DNA of 64,000 bases, taken from contig NZ_CANNGQ010000004.1 of NCBI RefSeq assembly GCF_947504145.1, positions 310,001 through 374,000 on the forward strand, in the 5' to 3' direction. Source of the stretch: an uncultured Microbulbifer sp. GTDB lineage: Bacteria; Pseudomonadota; Gammaproteobacteria; Pseudomonadales; Cellvibrionaceae. Made by a program: the position numbers and the translations under genes. The stretch's first letter is position 1. Each line of letters starts with the position of its first letter. Below are positions 9,094-17,516 of this stretch, one piece after another. A model generated the notes under the pieces. The model saw only the letters and a list, made by a program, of their open reading frames with translations. It did not search any database and was not told where the DNA came from.

Positions 9094-9551
9094 CGGCCAC
9101 CTCTTCTCGCCTGCACCAGCCAGCGATCCAACTGATCCGCAAACGCCTTGCGCTCCTGCTGCCCAAGCGGCGGTGGACCGCCGGTGTGCACGCCGCTGGA
9201 GCGCAGTGTTTCCATAAAGTCGCGCATATTCAGACGCGCGCGGATATTCGCTTTGGAATATTTCTCGCCGCGCGGATTCAGTGCGGTGGCATCCTTGTCG
9301 ATCACTTCTGATGCCAGGGGAATATCCGCGGTAATTACCAAGTCGCCGGCCTCACACTGGCGGACAATTTCGTTATCCGCCACATCGAAGCCGGAGGCAA
9401 CCTGCACGGCGCGGATAAATTTTGATGGTGGCACCCGCACATATTGGTTGGCCACCAGGGTCATGTCCGTTTCCGTGCGCTCGGCGGCGCGGAACAGGAT
9501 GTCTTTGATGACCGTAGGACAGGCGTCGGCATCTACCCAGATTTTCGGCAT
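9090..9551 (-). CDS. YaiI/YqxD family protein (DUF188, PIN-like)
   Basis: A 153-residue member of the YaiI/YqxD (UPF0178) family. The N-terminal IWVDADACP and [11 protein letters not shown] (about 70-80) are signature stretches, as is the C-terminal FADQLDRWL. The fold is considered PIN/NYN-like, which suggests nuclease activity, but no function is proven. The start codon overlaps the DUF3565 stop by one base and the stop overlaps the acetyltransferase start by four, giving a compact three-gene unit. Confidence 0.92.
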   Translation of the reverse strand: MPKIWVDADACPTVIKDILFRAAERTETDMTLVANQYVRVPPSKFIRAVQVASGFDVADNEIVRQCEAGDLVITADIPLASEVIDKDATALNPRGEKYSKANIRARLNMRDFMETLRSSGVHTGGPPPLGQQERKAFADQLDRWLVQARRGGR

Positions 9552-9796
9552 TAATCAGCTTCTCGCGGTTGTTTATCCGGCGGCGCGCCTTCATCGCACT
9601 TCTTGCACTGAAGTTCCAGACCGAGCATCTGCTGGCGCCCCTCGCGGGTCACCACCCAGGGCCGATTCTGCCAGGGGGGATCGTGGCGCACATGCTGATT
9701 GTGGCCGCAGGCCAGCTGCGCCACATAGTGGTTTTCTTCGTCGCGGTGGTAGCCGGTGATCGGTTGAAGCATAAGCGGTGGCTGCGAAACACTCAT
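9551..9796 (-). CDS. DUF3565 domain-containing protein
   Basis: An 81-residue protein; [28 protein letters not shown] and the closing CKKC are the hallmark of DUF3565. The CGH and CxxC pairs suggest a small zinc site. Function unknown. The ATG at 9796 begins right at the T-tract of the upstream terminator, so its ribosome-binding site would be inside the terminator stem (AAGGTG). An internal ATG at 9772, giving [13 protein letters not shown], is a plausible true start and fits the length of relatives better. Confidence 0.85.
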   Translation of the reverse strand: MSVSQPPLMLQPITGYHRDEENHYVAQLACGHNQHVRHDPPWQNRPWVVTREGRQQMLGLELQCKKCDEGAPPDKQPREAD

Positions 9797-9798
9797 AA

Positions 9799-9825
9799 AA
9801 AAGGCACCTTAAAGAGGTGCCTTTA
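9799..9825 (-). terminator. Rho-independent terminator after the transporter gene
   Basis: Perfect 10-bp stem AAAGGCACCT/AGGTGCCTTT with a 5-base loop. On the minus strand it is followed by a run of Ts leading into the DUF3565 start codon. It terminates the transporter transcript and may attenuate entry into the DUF3565-yaiI-acetyltransferase unit. Confidence 0.85.
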
Positions 9826-9852
9826 TAGACAAATAAACGCGGGAGGTAAAAG

Positions 9853-11268
9853 CTAATCTCCCGCAGAGGCCACCTGTGAGGATTGCTCGGAAGCATCGGG
9901 CTTTTTCTGCCAGCGCGGCAGATTGCCATTGATGAAAATCAGCAGGAACACCGCAGCGGCAAGCGCGGTCCACACATCAAACATGGCCAGCATATAGCCG
10001 ATCACCAGGGCACAAACCATTTCCAGCGGCTTCTTAACCAGCGGTGCGGCCACCAGGATGCAGGCAAAGGCGGTGAGTGCGAGGGTAAGCATCAGGGCGA
10101 TGGCCATGATCGGTTTGATGAGGCTGATCCACGGCCAGCACAGGTAAATCAGTGGCAGGCCAAAACCGTAGTAGGAACCGATCCCGCTGTGCAAATCTGC
10201 CATCTTGCTGCGACCGGCACTCCAGGTCTGGATGATCACCGCGTGCACCCCGGTCCACAGCAGGCCCTGATAAGGGAACAGCGGCGCGAACAGTGCCGAC
10301 ACACCATTGCGCAGAGCGACGGCAACCTGACTGCGCTCGAAGTCCGGCTTCACCGGATCGTCTTGCCGCGCCGCCTGCGCGCTGCGAATCATCTCCGAAC
10401 CCGTGACAAAATCGCCAAACAGGATCACGTACGCCACGAATGCCAGCGGCAACACCTCCAGATACATGGACAGGGGCGGCCAGCCGATGCTGAATGGCGA
10501 GACCTTGGCCAGGGTTTCCACCACCGGCGGCAGGAACAGCCCCCAGCGGATATCGAACTGGATTTCCCCAACCACAACTCCCACCGCGGCGGCGGCCACA
10601 AAACCCGGCAACAGCCCCAGGCTGGAAAGGCTGTCGAGCCATTTGGACTTGGCCCGCAGCGCCTGCATGGGCGCGGAGAAGGTAAACAGCAGAGCCACCA
10701 GCAGTGCGGAAATGGCGCTGTACGGGTGGCTCTCGAACAGGGCGATGTCTTTGACAAACACCCGGTCCAGCGCCGAAATGGCGGCGCCGAAAATGATGCC
10801 CGCTTTCAACGCCTGCGGCAGCGCGCCCATCATCCGCCGCGACAGCCCTGACAGGCTGAAAAATAGCGCGATGGCAGCGAACGTCAGTGACAGTGCAGTC
10901 ATCACCTGAAAGCGCTCAGGCCCTTCGGGATAACCGCTGACAATAAACGTGAGCACCAGCGGGAAAGCGGGGGTCAGCATACCCGGCGCAAACGGCTCGC
11001 CAAACAACAGAAACGAGGCGCACAGCACGGTGTTTGCCAGCAACAACAGCGCCAGGGACTCTTCGAAGGACAACCCGAAGAACCCCATCATCACCGGCGC
11101 CATGATCAGGCTGGTGCCACTGGCCACCACCAGTCCCTGCACAAACTGGGAGGGCACGAATTTCAGGTGCAGGAACGGCACACGCAAGGTAAAGAGCCCC
11201 CAGCGCCAGCCGCTGGGTTTGCGGGGTGAAGATTCCAGGCGGCTGCCCGGGGAATTGGTCTGGTCCAT
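9853..11268 (-). CDS. Polytopic membrane transporter, NCS2/SulP-like
   Basis: A 471-residue inner-membrane protein with about twelve hydrophobic segments (from residue ~42 onward) and a soluble Pro/Ser-rich N-terminal tail. Stretches such as FGEPFAPGMLTPAFPLVLTFI and the paired broken helices resemble the APC-fold nucleobase (NCS2) and sulfate (SulP) transporters, but I see neither the QGxR-type NCS2 signature nor a STAS domain. Substrate therefore unknown. It stands alone between an MmyB-type regulator in the same orientation and a strong terminator. Its regulation is not evident. Confidence 0.5.
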   Translation of the reverse strand: MDQTNSPGSRLESSPRKPSGWRWGLFTLRVPFLHLKFVPSQFVQGLVVASGTSLIMAPVMMGFFGLSFEESLALLLLANTVLCASFLLFGEPFAPGMLTPAFPLVLTFIVSGYPEGPERFQVMTALSLTFAAIALFFSLSGLSRRMMGALPQALKAGIIFGAAISALDRVFVKDIALFESHPYSAISALLVALLFTFSAPMQALRAKSKWLDSLSSLGLLPGFVAAAAVGVVVGEIQFDIRWGLFLPPVVETLAKVSPFSIGWPPLSMYLEVLPLAFVAYVILFGDFVTGSEMIRSAQAARQDDPVKPDFERSQVAVALRNGVSALFAPLFPYQGLLWTGVHAVIIQTWSAGRSKMADLHSGIGSYYGFGLPLIYLCWPWISLIKPIMAIALMLTLALTAFACILVAAPLVKKPLEMVCALVIGYMLAMFDVWTALAAAVFLLIFINGNLPRWQKKPDASEQSSQVASAGD

Positions 11269-11337
11269 CGCCTTGCGCTCGTTATCGTTTTGACGCCTTC
11301 GAGCTTAGGTGGGGCCAGACTGGGCCACCATTATTTG

Positions 11338-12231
11338 TCAGGTAATACTCTGACCCACGCCCTGCGCACTCAGCAGTTGGCGATACAGAAGCGGATGGTC
11401 TTCCGGCACCACCGCCAGCTCCTCATCGCTCACCACCCGCTCACCATCATCCCGGTAAATGCGCCCGATCAGCAGGCGCGGCTGCACCAGCTGCGAGGTG
11501 GACGACAGGGTATCGTTGTACACGGTGAGATTGACCACACCCTGGTCCGTATTCAGTGCCAGCGGGTAGTCGCTGGTGTGAATCAGGCGCCGCCCCAGCT
11601 GCTGCCAATTCTCCGGCAGCGCGCCGGCGGCCTGCAGTCGCTCCAGCATGGCCCAGCCGTTGGGGTTGTCGCTCTGCAGGGTCTCCATGGTCAGGTACAG
11701 GGCCAGGCCGCAGGACAGCGCCATACCGTTGTGTAAATGCGAGCGCAGGCCGGTGGGGTTCATCACCAGTTCGTACATATTCGGGTCTTCCAGCAGCGCC
11801 GGGTCCACCCGAGGCAGGAAAAATGCCAGCCAGGCCCGATTCACCGAGACCACGCGGCCGAAGTTATCCAGTGCAAACGCGGGCTCCGGCTCCGCGCGGG
11901 CCATCGCATTCTGCAGGGACTTGTTCATCCACACCGCCAGTTCCGGTGTCTCGAACACCGACTGGTCGGCAGAGAAGCCCGCTGCGGTGAGCAGATAGGC
12001 ACGATCGCGGGCACTGAGGCCAAAACAATCCGCCAATGCCCCCGCCACCAGCCGCGATGGCTGGGAGCGCCCGGTCTCCAGGAAACTGATATGGCGGGTG
12101 GAGACGCCGAGATCTTCCGACAACTGCTCCTGGGAAAGGCCGAGAGTCTTGCGCCAGAAATGCATCAGGCGCCCGAAGGCACTCTCACTGCGGGATTGAT
12201 CCACCAGGCTGAGCGGTGTGTTGGTCTTCAT
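11338..12231 (-). CDS. XRE-family regulator with MmyB-like ligand domain
   Basis: A 297-residue transcription factor. Residues ~18-75 form a helix-turn-helix (LMHFWRKTLGLSQEQLSEDLGVSTRHISFLETGRSQPS). The C-terminal part (~110-280) matches the MmyB-type ligand-binding domain (ALDNFGRVVSVNRAW, DPALLEDPNMYELVMNP). Related proteins control nearby dehydrogenase or transporter genes in response to small hydrophobic ligands. The transporter 69 bases downstream in the same orientation is a possible target, though the link is inferred. The ATG at 12231 opens a short polar N-terminus before the HTH. Confidence 0.85.
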   Translation of the reverse strand: MKTNTPLSLVDQSRSESAFGRLMHFWRKTLGLSQEQLSEDLGVSTRHISFLETGRSQPSRLVAGALADCFGLSARDRAYLLTAAGFSADQSVFETPELAVWMNKSLQNAMARAEPEPAFALDNFGRVVSVNRAWLAFFLPRVDPALLEDPNMYELVMNPTGLRSHLHNGMALSCGLALYLTMETLQSDNPNGWAMLERLQAAGALPENWQQLGRRLIHTSDYPLALNTDQGVVNLTVYNDTLSSTSQLVQPRLLIGRIYRDDGERVVSDEELAVVPEDHPLLYRQLLSAQGVGQSIT

Positions 12232-12404
12232 GATGCGGACCTGCGTTATCGATTGTTCTTATATTGCCTCCTCTGTACGGGAGGATTCTCGTCGTCGCGC
12301 TGGTCAATATAAATCCAATCGACAGACGCAGCCAACCCGCGACGCGACTGATAGAATCTCCCCCCTTGTGTCAGTCTCCGACTTCTCCACTACAGCTGTA
12401 CCCC

Positions 12405-14438
12405 ATGACCAAACTCAATCCGCGCCAGGCGGAAGCAGTCAAATACATCGACGGCCCCTGCCTGGTGCTGGCCGGCGCCGGCTCCGGCAAGACCAGCGTA
12501 ATCACACGTAAAATCGCCTATTTGGTAGAGAAATGCGGCTATCAGGCGCGAAATATCGCCGCCCTGACGTTTACCAACAAGGCCGCGCGCGAGATGAAGG
12601 AGCGAGTGGGCAAGCTGATTACCGGCCCCGATGGCAAGAAATCCAAAGCCTCCCACGGCCTCACCGTGTCCACGTTTCACAACCTGGGGCTGAATATCCT
12701 GCGCAAGGAATACCGCGCCGCCGGCTTCAAACCCGGCTTCTCGATTTTCGACTCGGAAGACGCGCGCAGCCTGATCAAGGAACTGATGCTGCGCGATGGC
12801 GACCTGGACACCGACCTGCTGGACCGGGTGCAGAACCAGATTTCCAACTGGAAAAACGACATGCTGGCGCCAAAGCAGGCGCTGGAAAGCGCCCAGAGCC
12901 CCGGCGAGCAGGCCATGGCGGTGGCCTACGGCCGCTACTGCGACGCCCTAAAAGCCTACAACTCCGTCGACTTCGACGACCTGATCATGATCCCGGTGCA
13001 GCTGTTCGACAGCGACCCGGAGCTGCTGCACCGCTGGCAGCGCAAGATCCGCTACCTGCTGGTGGACGAGTACCAGGACACCAACAGCTCCCAGTACCTG
13101 ATGGTCAAAATGCTGGTGGGCAGCCGCGGCGGCCTCACCGTGGTGGGCGACGACGACCAGTCCATCTATGCCTGGCGCGGCGCGCGCCCGGAAAACATGA
13201 GCCAGCTGAAGCAGGACTACCCCAACCTGCGCCTGATCAAACTGGAGCAGAACTACCGCTCCACCAGCCGCATCCTCAAGGTGGCCAACCACCTGATCGC
13301 CCACAACCCGCACGAATTCGACAAGGCCCTGTGGTCTGACAAGGGCCTCGGCGACGAGATCCGTATTCTCAAGGTGGCCAACGAGAATGAGGAAGCCGAG
13401 CGGGTCGCCAACGAGATCTTCCTGCAGAAATCCCGCCGCGGATGCAATTTCATGGACTTCGCCGTGCTCTACCGGGGCAACCACCAGGCGCGCCTTATCG
13501 AAATGAAGCTGCAGGAAAACCAGATTCCCTACCAGATGTCAGGCGGCACCAGTTTCTTCGCGCGCGCGGAAATCAAGGACGTGATGGCCTACCTGCGCCT
13601 GCTGGTAAACCCGGACGACGACAACGCCTTCCTGCGCATCATCAACACCCCGCGCCGCCAGATCGGCACCAGCACACTGGAAGCCCTGGGCAACTACGCC
13701 AAGGGCCGCGAGGTATCGATGCTCAGCGCCTGTACCGAGATCGGCTTCAAGGAGCACATCACCGAGGCCGGCTACGAACGCCTCAACCGTTTCGCCCACT
13801 GGCTCGAAGGCGTGGCCCGCAACTGCCGGGACAACAGCCCGGAAAGCGCCCTGCGGGAAATGCTCGACGATATCGACTACCCCGGCTGGCTGTCGCAAAA
13901 CGCCAGTAGCGAAAAGGTCGCCGAGAAACGTATGGAGAACGTCTACTGGCTGCTGGATAGCCTGATGAAAACCATGGAAGGCACCGACGACGAACTGGAG
14001 CAGGATGTGCGCCTGGAGCAGGCCATCTCCAAACTGATCCTGCGCGACATGCTCGACCGCCAGGAAGAGGAAGAGGCCACCGACAAGGTCAGCCTGATGA
14101 CCCTGCACGCGTCCAAGGGTCTCGAGTACCCCCACGTATTCATGATCGGCATGGAAGAAAACCTGCTGCCCCACCGCAACAGCATTGAAGACGACAACAT
14201 CCAGGAAGAGCGCCGCCTCACCTATGTAGGCATCACCCGCGCCCAGCGCACCCTAACCATGACCCTGGCCGGCAAGCGCAAGATGTTCGGCGAAAACCAG
14301 GACACCACTCCCAGCCGTTTTCTTGAAGAACTGCCGGAGGAAGATTGTATTTTTGAAGGATTCGGCAAGGCCTCGCCGGAACAGAATCAGGCGAAGGGAG
14401 AGGAGACACTGGGGTCGTTGCTCAGCATGTTTGATTAA
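12405..14438 (+). CDS. rep: ATP-dependent DNA helicase Rep
   Basis: A UvrD/Rep-family superfamily 1A 3'-5' helicase of 677 residues that assists replication forks past bound proteins. Walker A is AGAGSGKT (23-30), Walker B is LLVDEYQDTN (about 218-227), QSIYAWRGA is motif III, and VSLMTLHASKGLEYPHVF marks motif V. The ATG at 12405 is chosen because MTKLNPRQAEAVKYIDGP is the standard Rep N-terminus and E. coli Rep is 673 residues; the frame stays open upstream but adds non-homologous sequence. Divergent from the MmyB regulator. Confidence 0.96.
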   Translation: MTKLNPRQAEAVKYIDGPCLVLAGAGSGKTSVITRKIAYLVEKCGYQARNIAALTFTNKAAREMKERVGKLITGPDGKKSKASHGLTVSTFHNLGLNILRKEYRAAGFKPGFSIFDSEDARSLIKELMLRDGDLDTDLLDRVQNQISNWKNDMLAPKQALESAQSPGEQAMAVAYGRYCDALKAYNSVDFDDLIMIPVQLFDSDPELLHRWQRKIRYLLVDEYQDTNSSQYLMVKMLVGSRGGLTVVGDDDQSIYAWRGARPENMSQLKQDYPNLRLIKLEQNYRSTSRILKVANHLIAHNPHEFDKALWSDKGLGDEIRILKVANENEEAERVANEIFLQKSRRGCNFMDFAVLYRGNHQARLIEMKLQENQIPYQMSGGTSFFARAEIKDVMAYLRLLVNPDDDNAFLRIINTPRRQIGTSTLEALGNYAKGREVSMLSACTEIGFKEHITEAGYERLNRFAHWLEGVARNCRDNSPESALREMLDDIDYPGWLSQNASSEKVAEKRMENVYWLLDSLMKTMEGTDDELEQDVRLEQAISKLILRDMLDRQEEEEATDKVSLMTLHASKGLEYPHVFMIGMEENLLPHRNSIEDDNIQEERRLTYVGITRAQRTLTMTLAGKRKMFGENQDTTPSRFLEELPEEDCIFEGFGKASPEQNQAKGEETLGSLLSMFD

Positions 14439-14500
14439 GGCCCGACGGCAAACCACTCCGGGGCCCACCCATACCAGATTCGGCCCCGCATCCAGACACA

Positions 14501-14529
14501 AAAAAGCCGCTCAATGAGCGGCTTTTTTA
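14501..14529. terminator. Bidirectional terminator between rep and cytochrome c5 gene
   Basis: Stem GCCGCTC/GAGCGGC with a 3-base loop, preceded by an A-run and followed by TTTTTT, so it works for both convergent genes. Confidence 0.9.
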
Positions 14530-14548
14530 TTACCGCGTAAGCAGTCGC

Positions 14549-14968
14549 TTACTTGCTGCCTTCCACCATATGGTCAACGGCGGCCTTCACTTCATCGTCG
14601 GAACAGGTCATACACAGACCTTTTGCCGGCATCGCGTTGAAACCGCTGATGGCGTGGGTGTAGAGGGTGTCGATACCCTTGGCTACGCGCGGGCCCCAGG
14701 CACCAGCATCACCCATCTTCGGCGCGCCAGCCGCACCAGTCGCGTGACAGGCTGCGCAGTGCGCACCGTACACATCGCTACCGCTGCGTGCACCACCGGA
14801 AGAGGCGCTGGCCGCCGGCGCTGCCGCCGCACACTCGTCGCCCTTCATACAGATCTGACCCGCCGGCGCGATGCGCTCCGCAATCTCTTCGTCCACCGAC
14901 TGGGCCACAGCCATCGCCGCACCCGCCGCTACGGCCAGCGCCGCGATAAAACTTACTACACCTTTCAT
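14549..14968 (-). CDS. Cytochrome c5 family protein
   Basis: A 139-residue periplasmic c-type cytochrome. The signal peptide is residues 1-22 (FIAALAVAAGAAMAVA). The heme-binding CAACH is at 71-75. The axial methionine probably lies in GFNAMPAKG (about 110-118), and the extra cysteine pair in LCMTC is characteristic of the c5 group. A short Cys/Ala-rich linker (CMKGDEC, 40-46) precedes the heme domain. Likely an electron carrier to terminal oxidases or other periplasmic partners. On the minus strand a TATAAT at 15044-15049 lies about 75 bases upstream and is a possible -10 box. Confidence 0.92.
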   Translation of the reverse strand: MKGVVSFIAALAVAAGAAMAVAQSVDEEIAERIAPAGQICMKGDECAAAAPAASASSGGARSGSDVYGAHCAACHATGAAGAPKMGDAGAWGPRVAKGIDTLYTHAISGFNAMPAKGLCMTCSDDEVKAAVDHMVEGSK

Positions 14969-15220
14969 CCATTCCCCCTAAAGGCCCAAGCCGGCCTGTA
15001 GATTCCGGCGAATTCGCCACAAACCTCTACCAAACAGCGGCGCATTATAAGCATAGCGCCGCCCCCTGCGAAGGCCTCGACACCGAATGCGGTCCACTTG
15101 TGGTGCACAAGGCCCCAAATCCACGACTCAGCGGGTAATATTCAACGCATATTGTGAAGGGAAACTAGACTGACTTCGAACGATTACGGAATAGTCAAAG
15201 GAACGGCACAGGTACCTTCC

Positions 15221-16201
15221 ATGATCCGCAGGCCCCCTTCTCAAAACTCGCAGCTCTATATCGCGTTTACGCTGTGCTTTGCGGTCAGCTCGCTATTATT
15301 GCCGATCCGCTCAAGCGCCACGGAGGGCGGTATCGGATACTACGTACCCGGCACGATGGCGACACTGATCGATCGCGCGCCAGTTCAAACCGGCTGGGTG
15401 TTCAAGCCCCAGTACATGCACTATAGCGGCGACTTCAGTGCTTCCGCAGACACCCCGATAGCGGGCCTGGTCGCCGCTGGGATCGATGTGAAAATAGATG
15501 CGGTGGCACCAGGACTGCTGTACACCTTTGAGAAAGACGTCCTCGGCGCAAAATACACTGTGGGGGCCTTCCCCTCCTGGGTAGACGTGACCGTAACAGG
15601 CACCATTGAAAGCAATATCGCCAATATCAGTCGGCGGGATTCGGTGTCCGGCCTCGGTGACACCACCCTGATCCCGGCCCTGATGGCCTGGCAGGAAGAC
15701 TGCTGGCAATACAACTTCATGTTTGCCGTACACGCCCCCACCGGTGACTACGAGGTTGGTCGCCTGGCCAATGAAGGGCTCAACTACTGGGCGGTAAACC
15801 CGGTTGTCGGCCTCGCCTACAGCAATCAACCGGCCGGCTTTAATGCCTCGGTGTTTACCGGTGTGATGTTCAATGACGAGAACTCGGACACCGATTACCG
15901 CAGCGGCCGCACCTTCCACCTGGACGCCAGCATCCAACAGATGATCAAAGCTGGGGCGGGCTTCGTCACCCTGGGACTGAATGGATTCTGGAGCCAGCAA
16001 TTTAGCCCGGACCGCAATCCCGGGCGCTTCGTCGACGAGTTCAAGATGCGCTCTTCCGGCATTGGCCCAGTGGTCGGTTATATGCTGCCCATGGGCAAAG
16101 ATAATCTCCTGCTGGAACTCAGCTGGCTGCCACAGACAGATACCCGCAATACCACCGAAGGGGAATATGTCTGGCTGAAGTTGGTGTACCAGTGGCAGTA
16201 A
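15221..16201 (+). CDS. MetA/SphA-type outer-membrane transporter-like protein
   Basis: A 326-residue predicted outer-membrane beta-barrel of the phenol-degradation MetA family (COG4313 type). An N-terminal signal peptide ends near SSATEGG. Family traits include EGGIGYYVPGT, SGLGDTTLIPALMAW, FAVHAPTGDYEVGRLANEGLNYW and the C-terminal WLKLVYQWQ. Members near catabolic genes are thought to pass hydrophobic substrates across the outer membrane. Here it stands alone between cytochrome c5 and tRNA-Arg, so the substrate cannot be inferred. Confidence 0.82.
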   Translation: MIRRPPSQNSQLYIAFTLCFAVSSLLLPIRSSATEGGIGYYVPGTMATLIDRAPVQTGWVFKPQYMHYSGDFSASADTPIAGLVAAGIDVKIDAVAPGLLYTFEKDVLGAKYTVGAFPSWVDVTVTGTIESNIANISRRDSVSGLGDTTLIPALMAWQEDCWQYNFMFAVHAPTGDYEVGRLANEGLNYWAVNPVVGLAYSNQPAGFNASVFTGVMFNDENSDTDYRSGRTFHLDASIQQMIKAGAGFVTLGLNGFWSQQFSPDRNPGRFVDEFKMRSSGIGPVVGYMLPMGKDNLLLELSWLPQTDTRNTTEGEYVWLKLVYQWQ

Positions 16202-16225
16202 CCCCCCAAAACCCGAATCCACACT

Positions 16226-16253
16226 TTGCCCCGTAGGGGGGCTTCTGTATAAT
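16226..16253 (+). promoter_or_regulatory. Sigma-70 promoter of tRNA-Arg
   Basis: TTGCCC (16226-16231), a 16-base spacer and a perfect TATAAT (16248-16253), followed by the GC-rich discriminator CCGCG common at stable-RNA promoters under stringent control. It lies 34 bases upstream of the tRNA. Confidence 0.75.
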
Positions 16254-16287
16254 CCGCGTCCCACTGGCCTCGCCAGTGGCGCGTTTT

Positions 16288-16364
16288 CCGCCCCTAGCTC
16301 AGCTGGATAGAGCGTCGCCCTCCGGAGGCGAAGGTCAGAGGTTCGAATCCTCTGGGGCGGGCCA
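16288..16364 (+). tRNA. tRNA-Arg (anticodon CCG)
   Basis: A 77-base cloverleaf folded by eye: acceptor CCGCCCC/GGGGCGG with discriminator G and encoded CCA; D arm GCTC/GAGC; anticodon stem TCGCC/GGCGA with loop CTCCGGA giving anticodon CCG; variable AGGTC; T arm AGAGG/CCTCT around TTCGAAT. It reads CGG codons. No integrated element follows at its 3' end; mtgA begins about 200 bases downstream. Confidence 0.97.
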
Positions 16365-16369
16365 TATAT

Positions 16370-16401
16370 AAAAAGGCTACCCATGTGGGTGGCCTTTTTT
16401 G
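16370..16401 (+). terminator. Terminator of tRNA-Arg
   Basis: AAAAGGCTACCCA and TGGGTGGCCTTTT form a 13-bp stem with one T-G wobble, ending in a T-run, immediately after the tRNA 3' end. Confidence 0.85.
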
Positions 16402-16568
16402 TATGTGGCCCGCGCCAGTGGATTTGCCCAATTCCCAGGTTCGAGCTGCAGGCGCGAAGCGTCTGAGACCAGCGACCGCAGGGGGCTGATCCTCCCGGGC
16501 GCAACTCCGCACGGGAACTCTTCACAAGATATTGCCTCTCAACAACCAAATCCCCAACCCGAAAACCC

Positions 16569-17258
16569 ATGGCCCGCCCCAACAAACTACTACAGCGAAC
16601 CGCCAAGGTGGGCCTCTGGCTCGGCCTGAGCTTCATTGCCATTACCACAGTATTGGTACTCACTCTCCGCTGGGTAAATCCGCCCTCTTCCATGGTAATC
16701 CAGCAGTGGCAACGCGAAAGCGATCGCAAAGCGGTACAGACCTGGCAGCCCCTGAGCAGAATTTCGCCAAACCTGCAGATGGCGGTTATCGCCGCCGAAG
16801 ACCAGAAATTTTCACACCATCACGGCTTTGATTTTTCCTCTCTGCAAAAAGCCCTCAACGAAAACCGCAAGCGCATTCGCGGAGCCAGCACCATTACCCA
16901 GCAGACGGCGAAAAACCTGTTTTTGTGGAATGGGCGCAGCTATGTCCGCAAAGGGCTTGAGGCCTGGTTCACTCTACTGATGGAGCTGCTTTGGCCCAAG
17001 GAAAGAATTCTGGAGGCATATCTTAATATCGCCGAGTTTGGCGAGGGTATTTATGGTGCCGAGGCCGCCGCGCGCAATCATTTCGGTGTCCCGGCGCAGT
17101 CGTTAAACCGCTGGCAATCGGGACTTTTGGCGGCGGTGCTGCCCAACCCCAGGCGCATGTCGGCGCGGTACCCTTCCGAGTATGTCCGGGGGCGGGCACA
17201 CGCAATCAATCGCCAGGTCAATCAGCTGGGTGGTACAGGCTATTTAAAGGCGATGTGA
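16569..17258 (+). CDS. mtgA: Monofunctional biosynthetic peptidoglycan transglycosylase
   Basis: A 229-residue glycosyltransferase-51 enzyme that polymerises lipid II into glycan strands at the inner membrane. One N-terminal membrane anchor (about residues 13-34) precedes the catalytic domain. The GT51 motifs are clear: VIAAEDQKFSHHHGFD with the catalytic Glu (about residue 77), GASTITQQTAKNLFLW (about 108-123), and LEAYLNIAEFG (about 151-161). The length matches E. coli MtgA. The 258-base gap downstream holds a Pho-box-like site for the next gene and a lone TTATCCACA (17283-17291). Confidence 0.95.
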   Translation: MARPNKLLQRTAKVGLWLGLSFIAITTVLVLTLRWVNPPSSMVIQQWQRESDRKAVQTWQPLSRISPNLQMAVIAAEDQKFSHHHGFDFSSLQKALNENRKRIRGASTITQQTAKNLFLWNGRSYVRKGLEAWFTLLMELLWPKERILEAYLNIAEFGEGIYGAEAAARNHFGVPAQSLNRWQSGLLAAVLPNPRRMSARYPSEYVRGRAHAINRQVNQLGGTGYLKAM

Positions 17259-17434
17259 ATATATCCCTGTCTGTGCACACGGTTATCCACAATGAAGTTC
17301 CCCACAGTTTCCCGGGGTAGACCTGTGAATATCTGCTGGATATCTCTCACCAGCCCAACGGGGTCGTCGCCATGGGCGCGGCGATCAAAATAACGCCAGC
17401 CAACTATCGTCCGACACAAGACTATTGCGAACGA

Positions 17435-17452
17435 ATGTCATAGTTCGGTCAC
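17435..17452 (+). promoter_or_regulatory. Pho-box-like site upstream of TonB receptor gene
   Basis: ATGTCAT-AGTT-CGGTCAC fits the PhoB direct-repeat pattern CTGTCAT-N4-CTGTCAT with 6/7 and 5/7 matches, 65 bases before the receptor start codon. A matching site precedes the convergent phoD gene. Confidence 0.5.
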
Positions 17453-17516
17453 AGCCTCGACGCATTTGCTCTCTAACATCCGGCTTTTTGCACAGACCAT
17501 AAACGCTGGAGTTACC

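Noticed and set aside
15311-16729. 472-codon minus-strand frame across the MetA-like gene and tRNA-Arg
   Set aside because: It runs through a tRNA gene and its promoter and is antisense to a clear beta-barrel gene.
16288-17258. Integrated element at the 3' end of tRNA-Arg
   Set aside because: The tRNA is followed by its own terminator and mtgA; no integrase and no repeated tRNA 3' end were seen.
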